64,000 bases of DNA from Streptomyces sp. MUM 2J. Its GTDB lineage: Bacteria > Actinomycetota > Actinomycetes > Streptomycetales > Streptomycetaceae. The DNA lies in the NCBI RefSeq assembly GCF_022414535.1, contig NZ_JADWYM010000020.1, positions 58,343-122,342 of the forward strand. Direction: 5' to 3'. Shown in pieces: positions 1 to 7,339 of this stretch. The notes under the pieces were generated by a model. That model searched no databases, had not been told where the DNA came from, and saw only the letters and a program-made list of their open reading frames with translations. Within the stretch, counting starts at the first letter, position 1. Each line of letters starts with the position of its first letter. The position numbers were made by a program, and so were the translations under genes.

Positions 1-375
1 GGAGCGGCGGCCGTGCTGGCGCTGGTGGGCTGCCGGTCCGGCGGCGCGGAGCAGGACGCGGTGCCGCCGGTGGCGACCGGGAGCCTGGAGCGCCTGGCCG
101 CTACGGTGCAGTGCACCCCGAACATGCAGACCGACGCGGACGAGATCCGCCAAGCCGTGTGCAGCAACGCGGACGGCAGGTTCGTCCTCGCCACCTTCGC
201 CACCGATCGCGGCCTGCGCGAATGGATCAACGAGGCCAAGGACTACGGCGGCCACTACCTCGTCGGCCGCAAGTGGGTCGCCGTCGGGGAGAGCGAGGTG
301 CTCGACGCGCTGCGCGGCACGCTCGGAGGCGACATCGAGGAGGGGACGGACCACTCGGCGCACACGGGCGGCTGA
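1..375 (+). CDS. Probable lipoprotein, 5' end outside window
   Basis: C-terminal part of a small exported protein; its start lies off the left edge. The frame is open from base 1. The first visible residues (AAAVLALVGC) look like the end of a hydrophobic signal with a lipobox ending in Cys, so the protein is probably lipid-anchored on the outer membrane face. Two further cysteines (QCTP, AVCS) could pair. About 110 residues follow the lipobox, with an acidic, His/Gly-rich end. I do not recognise the family. A strong hairpin follows the stop and separates it from the convergent DUF1996 gene. The evidence supports the gene, not a function. Confidence 0.6.
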   Translation, partial: GAAAVLALVGCRSGGAEQDAVPPVATGSLERLAATVQCTPNMQTDADEIRQAVCSNADGRFVLATFATDRGLREWINEAKDYGGHYLVGRKWVAVGESEVLDALRGTLGGDIEEGTDHSAHTGG

Positions 376-387
376 CCCGGTGCAAGG

Positions 388-423
388 CGGAGCCGGCGGG
401 GGCAGTGCCCACCGCCGGCTCCG
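388..423. terminator. Hairpin terminator between convergent genes
   Basis: Perfect 12-bp inverted repeat: left arm 388-399, right arm 412-423, 12-nt loop. It lies 13 bases after the stop of the lipoprotein gene and 20 bases before the end of the convergent DUF1996 gene, so it can serve both strands. No U-run, as is usual for Streptomyces. Confidence 0.7.
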
Positions 424-442
424 TCATGTCCCCCTCACCTCG

Positions 443-1978
443 TCAGGCGCACCGCCCGCCCCTGTTGATGCAGCTGGCGATCTTGTTCGCCAGGCCGTTC
501 TTCGTGATGCTGATGAAGTCGTCGTGGTCGGTGGCCGCCTTGTGGAGCTGCTCCGGGAAGCCGTCCACCGCGAAGGCGTTCTTCACCTGGCCGTTCTCGA
601 CGACCGGCTGCGGCACCTCGTACACCAGGCGCATCGTCAGCTGCGGGATCGGCTTGAAGCCGGCCTTGCAGTTGCCCCTGTCGTCGGCGAAGTCGACGTG
701 CGTACGGTGGTTGGCGCTGTCGATGTTCTGCCCGTCCCAGCACGACTGGAAGGCGAACGAGCGCACCACGTCGCTTCCCTCGGGGCAGATCGGGTACTGC
801 TCGGTCAGCTGCACCTTGTTCTCGAAGCCGGTGCAGCTCCAGTGCGCGTTGGCGTTCGCCAGGCCGTTGGTCGTGGTCTTGGCGTCACCGGTGATGATGC
901 GCAGGAACTGCGGCAGGGCGACGACCTTGCTCCGCGGGTTGCCGACGTACTTGATCTGCGCCTGCTTGGCGGTCAGGATCCGGCCGACGTTGCCCTCCTT
1001 GCCGCCGCCGTCCTGGTTCTGGTCGAACTCCTGGGTGCCGTCCTGCAGGCGCAGCACCGGCCAGTAGTACGCCGACAGGTCGTTGCGGTTGCTGCAGCTC
1101 GTGCCGCCCTGGAGGAAGTTGTCGTTGTCGGAGAACGCGTTGATCTTCTGGTTGCCGACGTAGTCGTGCGTGTGGTGCGCGCCGTTGGTGACACCGGGCG
1201 CCACGATGACGTTGTCGGTGTTGTAGTTCTTGTTGGCGTTCACCCCGCAGCGGACGGTGAAGCTGCCGGTCGAGGCGTTGCGGGAATTGCGGGGCTTGGC
1301 CTTGACGTTCGCCTGCACCTTGGTGATGTCGACGAAGTCGGCCGCGGTGGGACCGTTGCCGGCCTGGCCGCCGATGCCGCCCTGCTGCCCGCCGTCGCCG
1401 TTCTGCTGGCCGCCGCCGTTCTGCTGGCCGCCGCCGTTCTGTTGCTGGCCGCCGTTCTGCTGCCCGTCGCCGTTCTGCTGCTGGCCGCCACCTGCCTGCA
1501 CCTGGTCGGCGGTGGTTCCCGTGCAGGGGGCCATCCGGTCCAGACTCTGGGGCGCGTTGCCGCCGACCCGGTTGATCTCCAGCTGGATGCGGTCGATGAT
1601 CACCTTCCGCCGGTCCTTCAGCGGGCCCAGGATGGTGTTCTGCACGAACCTGCCGTCTCTGGCCTGCGCGTCCCGGGTGGTCGTCAGCCGCTGGTAGGCC
1701 TCGGTGATCTGACGGTCCAGCGTGGCCAGTTCGCCGTCCACCTCACCCCGGGCCCGGTTCGGCACGTCGGTGAGTTTCTGCCCGACGTCCGGGCAGGTGA
1801 TCGTCGCCACCTGGCCGGATGCGGCCTTCGTCCAGTTGCGTGGCGAGTGGTTCCTCTCGTGCGCCGATGCGTAGAAGTTCGCCCAGACCAGCCCGCCCCC
1901 ACCGAGCGCTAGGGCCGCCGATGCGGCTATGGCCTTGGTGGCCATCGACGAACGGCGTTTTCTTGTGTTGCGTCCCAT
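443..1978 (-). CDS. Secreted DUF1996 domain protein
   Basis: 511-residue exported protein. The N-terminus is basic (GRNTRKRR), followed by a hydrophobic stretch at about residues 13-34 that acts as a signal or anchor. Residues about 50-150 are helical and polar. A low-complexity Gln/Asn/Gly linker (repeats of GGGQQNG, about 160-205) joins this to a C-terminal DUF1996 domain of about 290 residues. That domain is recognised by VRCGVNANKN, GAHHTHDYVGN, SAYYWPVLR and the late CWDGQN...HVDFAD...C pattern. DUF1996 proteins occur in streptomycetes and fungi and are thought to act on or bind wall polysaccharide; no reaction is established. The ATG at 1978 is preceded by AGGAGTTCC on the coding strand. 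It is monocistronic between two hairpins. Confidence 0.85.
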   Translation of the reverse strand: MGRNTRKRRSSMATKAIAASAALALGGGGLVWANFYASAHERNHSPRNWTKAASGQVATITCPDVGQKLTDVPNRARGEVDGELATLDRQITEAYQRLTTTRDAQARDGRFVQNTILGPLKDRRKVIIDRIQLEINRVGGNAPQSLDRMAPCTGTTADQVQAGGGQQQNGDGQQNGGQQQNGGGQQNGGGQQNGDGGQQGGIGGQAGNGPTAADFVDITKVQANVKAKPRNSRNASTGSFTVRCGVNANKNYNTDNVIVAPGVTNGAHHTHDYVGNQKINAFSDNDNFLQGGTSCSNRNDLSAYYWPVLRLQDGTQEFDQNQDGGGKEGNVGRILTAKQAQIKYVGNPRSKVVALPQFLRIITGDAKTTTNGLANANAHWSCTGFENKVQLTEQYPICPEGSDVVRSFAFQSCWDGQNIDSANHRTHVDFADDRGNCKAGFKPIPQLTMRLVYEVPQPVVENGQVKNAFAVDGFPEQLHKAATDHDDFISITKNGLANKIASCINRGGRCA

Positions 1979-2157
1979 GGAACTCCTCTGACTTCCTTGC
2001 GGGCTTGCGGGGCGGCATCGAGGCGCCCGACAGGAGTGAAGCGGCTCCCTTTGATACGCAAGCGGTTCCTGGGGCGTTCAAATGCCCGAAGAAATCAGCG
2101 CAGTTGCAGGTCGGAGCAGGTGGCCGGACGCGTCCGGCGGACACCCGGCGGGACACG

Positions 2158-2192
2158 CCGAGGGGCGTCCACCGGCGGTGGACGCCCCTCGG
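2158..2192. terminator. Terminator of glnII
   Basis: Perfect 16-bp inverted repeat (2158-2173 and 2177-2192) with a 3-nt loop. It starts 15 bases beyond the glnII stop on the minus strand. Its strength and position make it the glnII transcription terminator. Confidence 0.85.
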
Positions 2193-2207
2193 AACCGCGG
2201 GTGCGGG

Positions 2208-3239
2208 TCAGACCTGGCCGGCCTTCTCCAGGGCGGCGCAGCAGGTGTCCACCAGCAGGCGGGTCACCACGTACGGGTCGACGTTGGCGTTGGGTCGGCG
2301 GTCCTCGATGTAGCCCTTGCCGTCCTTCTCGACCTGCCACGGGATGCGCACGGAGGCACCGCGGTTCGACACACCGTAGGAGTACTCGTCCCACGGGGCG
2401 GTCTCGTGCAGACCGGTCAGGCGGTCGTCGATGCCGGCGCCGTACTGCTTGACGTGGTCGAGCGGCTTGGAGCCCTCGCCGAGCGACTCGCACGCGGTGA
2501 CGATCGCGTCGTAGGACTCGCGCATCGCCTTGGTGGAGAAGTTGGTGTGCGCACCGGCGCCGTTCCAGTCGCCCTTGACCGGCTTCGGGTCCAGGGTGGC
2601 GGCGACGCCGAAGTCCTCGGCGGTGCGGTAGAGCAGCCAGCGGGCCACCCACAGCTGGTCGGCGACCTCCAGCGGGGCGAGCGGACCGACCTGGAACTCC
2701 CACTGGCCCGGCATGACCTCGGCGTTGATGCCGGACAGACCCAGGCCCGCCGACAGGCAGTTGTCCAGGTGCGCCTCGACGACGTCACGGCCGAAGATCT
2801 CGTCCGAGCCGACACCGCAGTAGTAGCCGCCCTGCGGGGCCGGGAAGCCGCCCTTGGGGAAGCCGAGCGGGTAGCCGTCCTGGAAGAAGGTGTACTCCTG
2901 CTCGATGCCGAAGATCGGCTCCTGAGCGGCGAACTTCTCCGCGACCTCGGCCAGCGCGGCGCGCGTGTTCGTCGAGTGCGGGGTCATGTCCGTGTTGAGG
3001 ACCTCGCACAGCACCAGCACGTCGTCGCCGCCGCGGAGGGGGTCGGGACAGGTGAAGACCGGCTTGAGCACGCAGTCCGAGGCGTGCCCCTCGGCCTGGT
3101 TGGTGGAGGACCCGTCGAATCCCCAGATCGGCAGCGCGTCCAGCCCGGCAGGAGCACCCGCGATTATCTTCGTCTTCGAACGGAGCTTGGCCGTCGGCGC
3201 GGTGCCGTCGATCCAGATGTACTCAGCCTTGAAGGTCAC
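2208..3239 (-). CDS. glnII: Glutamine synthetase type II
   Basis: ATP-dependent ligation of ammonia to glutamate in the cytosol; the eukaryote-like, heat-labile second glutamine synthetase of Streptomyces. 343 residues from the GTG at 3239, the usual GlnII length. The start is chosen because GAAGGA lies about 8 nt upstream and the protein then begins TFKAEYIWIDG, the family N-terminus. Visible signatures are GFDGSSTNQAEG (substrate region), GIEQEYTF (metal-binding glutamates), GAGAHTNFSTK and NRGASVRIPW. Unlike GlnA it has no adenylylation tyrosine segment. Its regulation is visible: a double GlnR box lies 101-138 bp upstream of the start (3340-3377), and a strong terminator follows, so it is a single-gene, nitrogen-controlled unit. 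Confidence 0.97.
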   Translation of the reverse strand: MTFKAEYIWIDGTAPTAKLRSKTKIIAGAPAGLDALPIWGFDGSSTNQAEGHASDCVLKPVFTCPDPLRGGDDVLVLCEVLNTDMTPHSTNTRAALAEVAEKFAAQEPIFGIEQEYTFFQDGYPLGFPKGGFPAPQGGYYCGVGSDEIFGRDVVEAHLDNCLSAGLGLSGINAEVMPGQWEFQVGPLAPLEVADQLWVARWLLYRTAEDFGVAATLDPKPVKGDWNGAGAHTNFSTKAMRESYDAIVTACESLGEGSKPLDHVKQYGAGIDDRLTGLHETAPWDEYSYGVSNRGASVRIPWQVEKDGKGYIEDRRPNANVDPYVVTRLLVDTCCAALEKAGQV

Positions 3240-3339
3240 GGGCCACATCCTTCGGGGTGGGTCTGGGCGCACCTGCCGGTGCTGCGGCGCTGCGGCACCG
3301 TGGCGCCGCGCTGGTTGCCCGCGAGCCTGTCAACAGGCG

Positions 3340-3377
3340 ATTTCCCGACCATTGCCCGGATGTGAACCGCGTGTTAC
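3340..3377 (-). promoter_or_regulatory. GlnR operator of glnII
   Basis: On the minus strand the site reads GTAAC-n6-TTCAC-n6-GCAAT-n6-GAAAT. These are four 5-bp half-sites at exact 11-bp spacing (38 bp), matching the established GlnR consensus gTnAC-n6-GaAAc repeated twice. It lies upstream of glnII, as expected for activation under nitrogen limitation. The same layout recurs at glnA (10539-10576). Confidence 0.88.
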
Positions 3378-3399
3378 CGGGTGATGCTGCGGCGTGACT

Positions 3400-3946
3400 C
3401 ACGCCGTGAGGGCGGGGGAGGGGAGAAGGAGCCGTGCGTCACGGCACGCGGCGGGCCCCGGTGGACGACTCGTATGCGATGCGGTTGAGCCGGTCCGGTC
3501 CGCTCGGAAGCTCTCCGGCGCTGCGTCCTGAACCCCCGTCAGGAGGGGCCGGACCGCCGCCCTTTCCTGCCCGTCGTGTACCGCGAACGGCACCACCGTC
3601 CGCCCGACGAGGGGCTGAAGAACGCCTCGCCGAGGGGCACGGGCCGGACGCCCGCCTCGATGACGGCCCTGCGCCGGTCGTCCGCGGCGTGCACCTCCCG
3701 CGGACGGACGGCCCGCCTCCGGCACGCGAGGCGCTGCGGTCCCCGGACGCGCCGGTCCCGCTGCTCCTGGCGGGAGCAGCGGGACCCACGACGCGGCCCG
3801 GTGGGCCGCCGGGCCGGCGTGCGGGGAGACGGAGATCATGCCGGGCGTCTCCCCGCACGCGCTGCCCCAGGCCGCCCCCGCCGGGCTGGGGCAGTCGCCT
3901 CGCCGGTTTCCCGGGCACCCGGCTCCCTGAGCCGTGCGCCCGGACC
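3400..3946. other. Intergenic stretch without a convincing gene
   Basis: Beyond the GlnR operator, about 550 bp of very GC-rich DNA separate glnII from the next gene (3947-4633). Several long frames are open on both strands. None has a plausible ribosome-binding site, a recognisable domain or a clean codon pattern, and at this GC content chance open frames are common. A short minus-strand stretch around 3590-3700 (reading AVIEAGVRPVPLGEAFF) looks protein-like and may be a gene remnant, but I cannot name it. Confidence 0.5.
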
Positions 3947-4633
3947 TCACCCCACCTTCTCGATCACAGCCCTGCGGATCAGGAACTTGCCGGGCTCGCG
4001 GACCTGCTCGAAGGCCGCGTTGTTGAGCAGCACGCAGCTGCCGGAGACCGAGGTGACCTCCACGGTCGTGGACTTGTTGTTGTCCAGGTTCGTCACCTTC
4101 AGCTTCGTCCCTGCCGGGAACTGGTCACTGGAGGCCGCCGGTGCGCCGCCCTCGCCGGACAGGGTGACGGTGGACCCCTTGCACACCTGCTCGCCGACGG
4201 CCACGGCGCCCCCGTCGCCCGCCCCGGAGGGCTGTTCGGCCTGCTCGCCGTTCCGGCCGTCGTCCTGGGCGTTGCCCTGGCCGTTGTTCTGGGCGCCGTT
4301 GCCGTTCTGCGCGGCTTGGGAGTCCTGAGCCGACTCCCCCACCACGCACCCGGACGCCGCCTGCTTGCGCTTGATCTCGTCGATCACCGCCTGCCGGTTG
4401 GCGATCCTCGCCTCCGACTGCGCGTCGGGGTTGGCCCGCTGGCCGTCGATGAAGCGCTGGTTGTTGCCGAGGGCGGTGGCCAGCCCCTTGCAGGCGACCG
4501 ACTCCGCGGCGGTCTGGGGCGGGGCGGCGTTCGAGGTGCTCGCCATGACGAAGGCACCGCCGCCCGCCACCGCCGCCGCACTGACCAGCAGGGCGATCTT
4601 CTTCTTCGTGCCGAGAGTTCTCCTGCGCGACAT
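3947..4633 (-). CDS. Conserved secreted protein, unknown function
   Basis: 228-residue exported protein. The N-terminus SRRRTLGTKKK precedes a hydrophobic signal (about 12-28, ALLVSAAAVAGGGAFVMA) with a likely cleavage site near SNAAPP. A helical segment follows, with two cysteines (VACKG, ASGCVV) and the pattern NNQRFIDGQRANPDAQ. Next comes a Gln/Asn/Gly-rich linker (about 115-150). The C-terminal 80-residue domain has VCKGSTVTLSGEGG and ends in FEQVREPGKFLIRRAVIEK; it looks like a small beta-rich unit. The helical/low-complexity/C-terminal plan resembles the DUF1996 protein at 443-1978, so both may be surface proteins. I do not recognise a named family. The ATG is preceded by CAGGAGGCGCGC, a good ribosome-binding site. 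Confidence 0.75.
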   Translation of the reverse strand: MSRRRTLGTKKKIALLVSAAAVAGGGAFVMASTSNAAPPQTAAESVACKGLATALGNNQRFIDGQRANPDAQSEARIANRQAVIDEIKRKQAASGCVVGESAQDSQAAQNGNGAQNNGQGNAQDDGRNGEQAEQPSGAGDGGAVAVGEQVCKGSTVTLSGEGGAPAASSDQFPAGTKLKVTNLDNNKSTTVEVTSVSGSCVLLNNAAFEQVREPGKFLIRRAVIEKVG

Positions 4634-4988
4634 GCGCGCCTCCTGAAGAGGTAGGGGAGCGTACGCCGCTATGTACGAGATCCCGAACGAAGTTGCTCAC
4701 AGGTTTCCGGGTACTCTCAAGTAACCTATGTCACAGGGGAGTTGAGTACGACCCGTCCTCTGTGTGACCGGACCTCTCGCTGCTCGCGGGGCGCGGCACC
4801 GCCACCGACGTGCCGCGGCGGCCCCCCGGTCCCGCGCGCCGGCGAGGCGTCCGCGGTCACGGCGCCATCGTCGCCACCGCCCGTTCGCGCACCCCCGGGA
4901 ACGCGCCGTCGCCGTCCGCCGGAACGGACCGGTCGCGGCACGGGCCGCGCGCGCCTCGCCCGCCGTAGCGCTGCCGAAGGGGCGGGTG
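4634..4988. other. Intergenic region upstream of the secreted protein
   Basis: 355 bp between two minus-strand genes. The part next to 4633 is less GC-rich (4640-4740) and presumably holds the promoter of the secreted protein. The distal 200 bp show open frames but no ribosome-binding site or recognisable protein. No strong hairpin was seen. Confidence 0.4.
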
Positions 4989-5360
4989 TCACCCGCGGGA
5001 CAAGGCGTCCCGTACGGCGTCCTCGGTGCGGGCGACGACCGCCGTCCCGTCGGCCGCCGTGATGATGGGACGCTGGATCAGCTTCGGGTGCGCGGCGAGC
5101 GCGGCGATCCACCCCTCGCGTGCACCGGCATCCCGAGGCCACTCCCTCAGTCCCAGCTCCGCGGCGACGCGCTCCCCGGTGCGGGTGATGTCCCAGGGTT
5201 CGAGACCGAGCCGGTCGAGCACGGCCCTGATCTCGTCCTCGGTCGGCACGTCCTCCAGGTAGCGGCGGACGGTGTACTCGGCCCCCTCGGCGTCGAGCAG
5301 GCCGAGAGCGCCGCGGCACTTGGAACAGGCCGGGTTGATCCAGATCTCCATGCGCGCCAC
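4989..5360 (-). CDS. ArsC/Spx-family arsenate reductase-like protein
   Basis: 123-residue thioredoxin-fold protein of the ArsC family. The N-terminus MEIWINPACSKCRGAL carries the active-site loop, here as CSKC (CxxC) rather than the single cysteine of classical E. coli-type ArsC. HPKLIQRPIITADG near residues 89-102 is the family's conserved Arg-Pro segment. Family members reduce arsenate with glutaredoxin or act as Spx-like regulators; the CxxC suggests thiol redox chemistry without proof of arsenate as substrate. Translation may start at the ATG at 5360 or at the internal ATG at 5351, which gives the more usual N-terminus. It stands alone; no ars genes are nearby. Confidence 0.85.
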   Translation of the reverse strand: MARMEIWINPACSKCRGALGLLDAEGAEYTVRRYLEDVPTEDEIRAVLDRLGLEPWDITRTGERVAAELGLREWPRDAGAREGWIAALAAHPKLIQRPIITAADGTAVVARTEDAVRDALSRG

Positions 5361-5582
5361 GGTACGCGACCCCGTCCGCGACCGGCTCTGTTCGAATTTT
5401 GGGCGTCCCGGCCGTCCCGCCCGCCACGCCGGTCATGGGGCGTCAAATCGTGCTCTCAACTGCGAAGTTGTGTCCATTCGGAGGCTCTCGGATGTCAGTG
5501 TCGGGCAGTAGAATGGAGGAAGTGTTCGAGGGAGTCGCCGGAACCTCCGGCGGACCGTCCCGACCGCGACAGGAGGATGCCC

Positions 5583-5909
5583 GTGCCCGCTGCCGCACTG
5601 AAGCCGAAGCCGTCCGCCGAGCCGCTGCCCACCCAGTCCACAGCGCACCGCCGCGTCCCGCTCGACCTGCCCTACGCGCCCGTGCACAAGCGACCCCTGC
5701 CGCCCGGGCGCCCCCGCGAGTGGTACGTCACCCACAACCGCCGCCTGAAGGCCATGCGCCTGGCCATCGCCCTGCTCGACTCCGGCGTCACCCTGCCCGT
5801 CCAGGCGCGCAACGAGACGATAAGGAGCACCGCGCGGCTGATCGGCGTCCACCCGCCGTCGGACACGACGTGCCACATGGTCCGCGCTCTCATGCGGTAC
5901 TCGCGGTAG
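5583..5909 (+). CDS. Conserved small actinobacterial protein
   Basis: 108-residue protein from a GTG at 5583. An in-frame ATG exists 6 bp upstream, but the strong AGGAGG (5571-5576) abuts it directly, whereas it has ideal spacing to the GTG. The N-terminal 45 residues are Pro-rich and disordered. The C-terminal half is basic and helical (HNRRLKAMRLAIALLDSG, then NETIRSTARLIGVHPPSDTTCHMVRALM) and could bind nucleic acid. No family name is recognised. A TAGAAT hexamer at 5509-5514 is a possible -10. Confidence 0.72.
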   Translation: MPAAALKPKPSAEPLPTQSTAHRRVPLDLPYAPVHKRPLPPGRPREWYVTHNRRLKAMRLAIALLDSGVTLPVQARNETIRSTARLIGVHPPSDTTCHMVRALMRYSR

Positions 5910-6045
5910 CCACCGCGAGCCGTGGACGCCGGGTGCCCCGACCCCACCCGGGGGTACCCGGCATCGCGCCGGTCAGCCGCTCGACTCCCGCTCCAGAGGC
6001 GTCCGGACCCGCGGCGTCACCCGCGTCGCCCCCCACCCGCTCGCG

Positions 6046-6740
6046 CAGCCGCTCCGGACCCCGCTTCTCGCGCATGGGCTGGAGGAGCGGGTCCTGGACG
6101 TGGTTCTGTCCCGGCTGTCCGATGCGGGAACGCTGCGGGCCGGGGGCCGGCAGCGGACCGATTCCACACAGGCGCTGGCCGTGGTGCGCACGCTGAACCG
6201 CATGGAGTTCGTCGGCGAGACGCTGCGAGCGGCGCTGGAAGCGCTGGCCGCGGCCGTCCCGGACTGGCTGCCCCCGCTGATCGACGCATCGTGGGTGGAC
6301 CGCTACGGGGCCAAGGCCGACAACTATCGTTTCCCGAAGGGAGGCAACGCCCGCCTGGAGCGGGAAGAGCAAGTGGGACGGGACGGGTTCGCGCTCCTGG
6401 ATGCCGTCGATGACGCGTTCGCTCCGGCCTGGCTGGGCGGGATCCCCTCGGTGGGAACCCTGCGCCGGGCCTGTTCCGAGCAGTACCACCGGGACGCGGA
6501 GGGGATGCGCCGGTGGGAGGGCAAGGACCTCCCACCAGCTAGTGCCGCAACAGGCGGCGTTCGCCCCGTCGCGGCGCCCGGCACGCACTCCCGCCGCACC
6601 GGCCGAAAGCCCGAGTACGCCCGGTACGAGGACTTCCGGCCGGCGCGCCAGGAGCACGCACCGGACGCCGCTCCCTGACGGGCGAACGGTGCCTGCCGCG
6701 GCACTGGAGAGCGGCTGTCCTCGCCATATGACACTGATGA
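6046..6740 (+). pseudogene. Decayed IS1182-type transposase fragment, split by a MITE
   Basis: Remnant of an IS1182-family DDE transposase. From about 6046 the frame reads LRTPLLAHGLEERVLDVVLSRL, then GGRQRTDSTQALAVVRTLNR, FVGETLRAALEAL, WVDRYGAKADNYRFPKG and QYHRDAEGMRRWEGKDLPP. All are recognisable interior segments of that family. The DNA-binding N-terminus and the C-terminal part with the last catalytic acid are absent. At 6541 the frame runs into a 165-bp miniature element and meets a stop at 6676-6678. Directly after the element (6706) the same frame resumes with ERLSSPYDTD, the family's next expected segment, before homology ends about 6740. It is therefore a dead internal fragment that later received the MITE. 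No IS ends were found. Confidence 0.8.
6541..6705. mobile_element. 165-bp miniature inverted-repeat element (copy 1)
   Basis: Starts AGTGCCGCAACAGGC and ends GCCTGCCGCGGCACT; the terminal ~25 bp are imperfect inverted repeats. A second copy of the same length lies at 62035-62199 with about nine base differences by eye. The left boundary is TA; the right side has TG where TA would be expected, consistent with decay of a TA target duplication. It has no transposase and would depend on a transposase in trans. It interrupts the IS1182-type remnant in frame (55 codons), but one of its base changes creates the TGA at 6676. Confidence 0.82.
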
Positions 6741-6753
6741 GGCCGCCGCAGCC

Positions 6754-7338
6754 TCACATCCCGGGCGCGCCCCACACCGGGAACCAGCGGGCCAGGTCCT
6801 GCTCGATCCGCAGGTCGTCGGCGAGGGCCGCCTTCACCTGGAGCTCCAGTGCGTTGTCGCGGCGCTGGGCCCGGCCGGGCAGCGGGGCGAACGGGTAGAA
6901 GGTGCCCCGTTTGTAGAGGTAGACCAGCGCCAGCCTGCGGTCGCGGTCGTCGCGGAAGCCGGCCAGGGAGCACAGCAGCTGCGGGCCGAAGCCGTTGACC
7001 TCCATGGCGCTGTTGACCGCGTGCAGGTCGTTCACGAGCTGCGGCAGTTCGTCGGGGGAGCGGTGGGACACCAGCCAGGAGTAGCCGTAGTCGTCCTGGG
7101 TGAACTCCACCGGAGGCCCGGTGCGCTCGGCGTCGGCGTCCAGCAGCGCCTGCACCTCCCGGTGCGTCTGCTCGAACGCCGAGCCCTCGACCGTCGCGAA
7201 GCACACCGCGCCCTGCCCGGTCGCGGTGAACCCGGCGGCGGCCTCCAGCGTCACCGCCGCCGACGGCAGCGCGAAGAGCTGGTCCAGGTCGGGCGCCACC
7301 GGTTTCGTACGGCCGAGGAGGATGTCGAGAAGCCCCAT
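6754..7338 (-). CDS. pspAB: PspA-associated protein PspAB
   Basis: 194-residue protein beginning MGLLDILLGRTKP, the hallmark of the actinobacterial PspAB family. It has conserved EFTQDDYGYSWLVSHRS and FYPFAPLPGRAQRRDNALE. Its role is inferred from association with phage-shock (PspA) systems and membrane proteases; no reaction is known. The ATG at 7338 lies 1 bp after the htpX stop, so the two are translationally coupled and almost certainly cotranscribed. The gene ends just 14 bp from the transposase remnant, so the insertion sits right behind this operon. PspA and PspAA themselves are encoded 41 kb away (48794-49900). Confidence 0.88.
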   Translation of the reverse strand: MGLLDILLGRTKPVAPDLDQLFALPSAAVTLEAAAGFTATGQGAVCFATVEGSAFEQTHREVQALLDADAERTGPPVEFTQDDYGYSWLVSHRSPDELPQLVNDLHAVNSAMEVNGFGPQLLCSLAGFRDDRDRRLALVYLYKRGTFYPFAPLPGRAQRRDNALELQVKAALADDLRIEQDLARWFPVWGAPGM

Positions 7339-7339
7339 G

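Noticed and set aside
1340..1500. CRISPR-like short repeats
   Set aside because: The repeats are in-frame codons for the Gln/Asn/Gly linker of the DUF1996 protein.
380..1912. Long plus-strand open frame opposite the DUF1996 gene
   Set aside because: It is an antisense shadow rich in Val/Leu/Arg with no start signal; the minus-strand gene has a signal peptide and recognisable domain.
3434..4654. Plus-strand frame spanning 3434-4654
   Set aside because: Mostly antisense to the secreted-protein gene 3947-4633; the remainder is Pro/Arg-rich with no ribosome-binding site.
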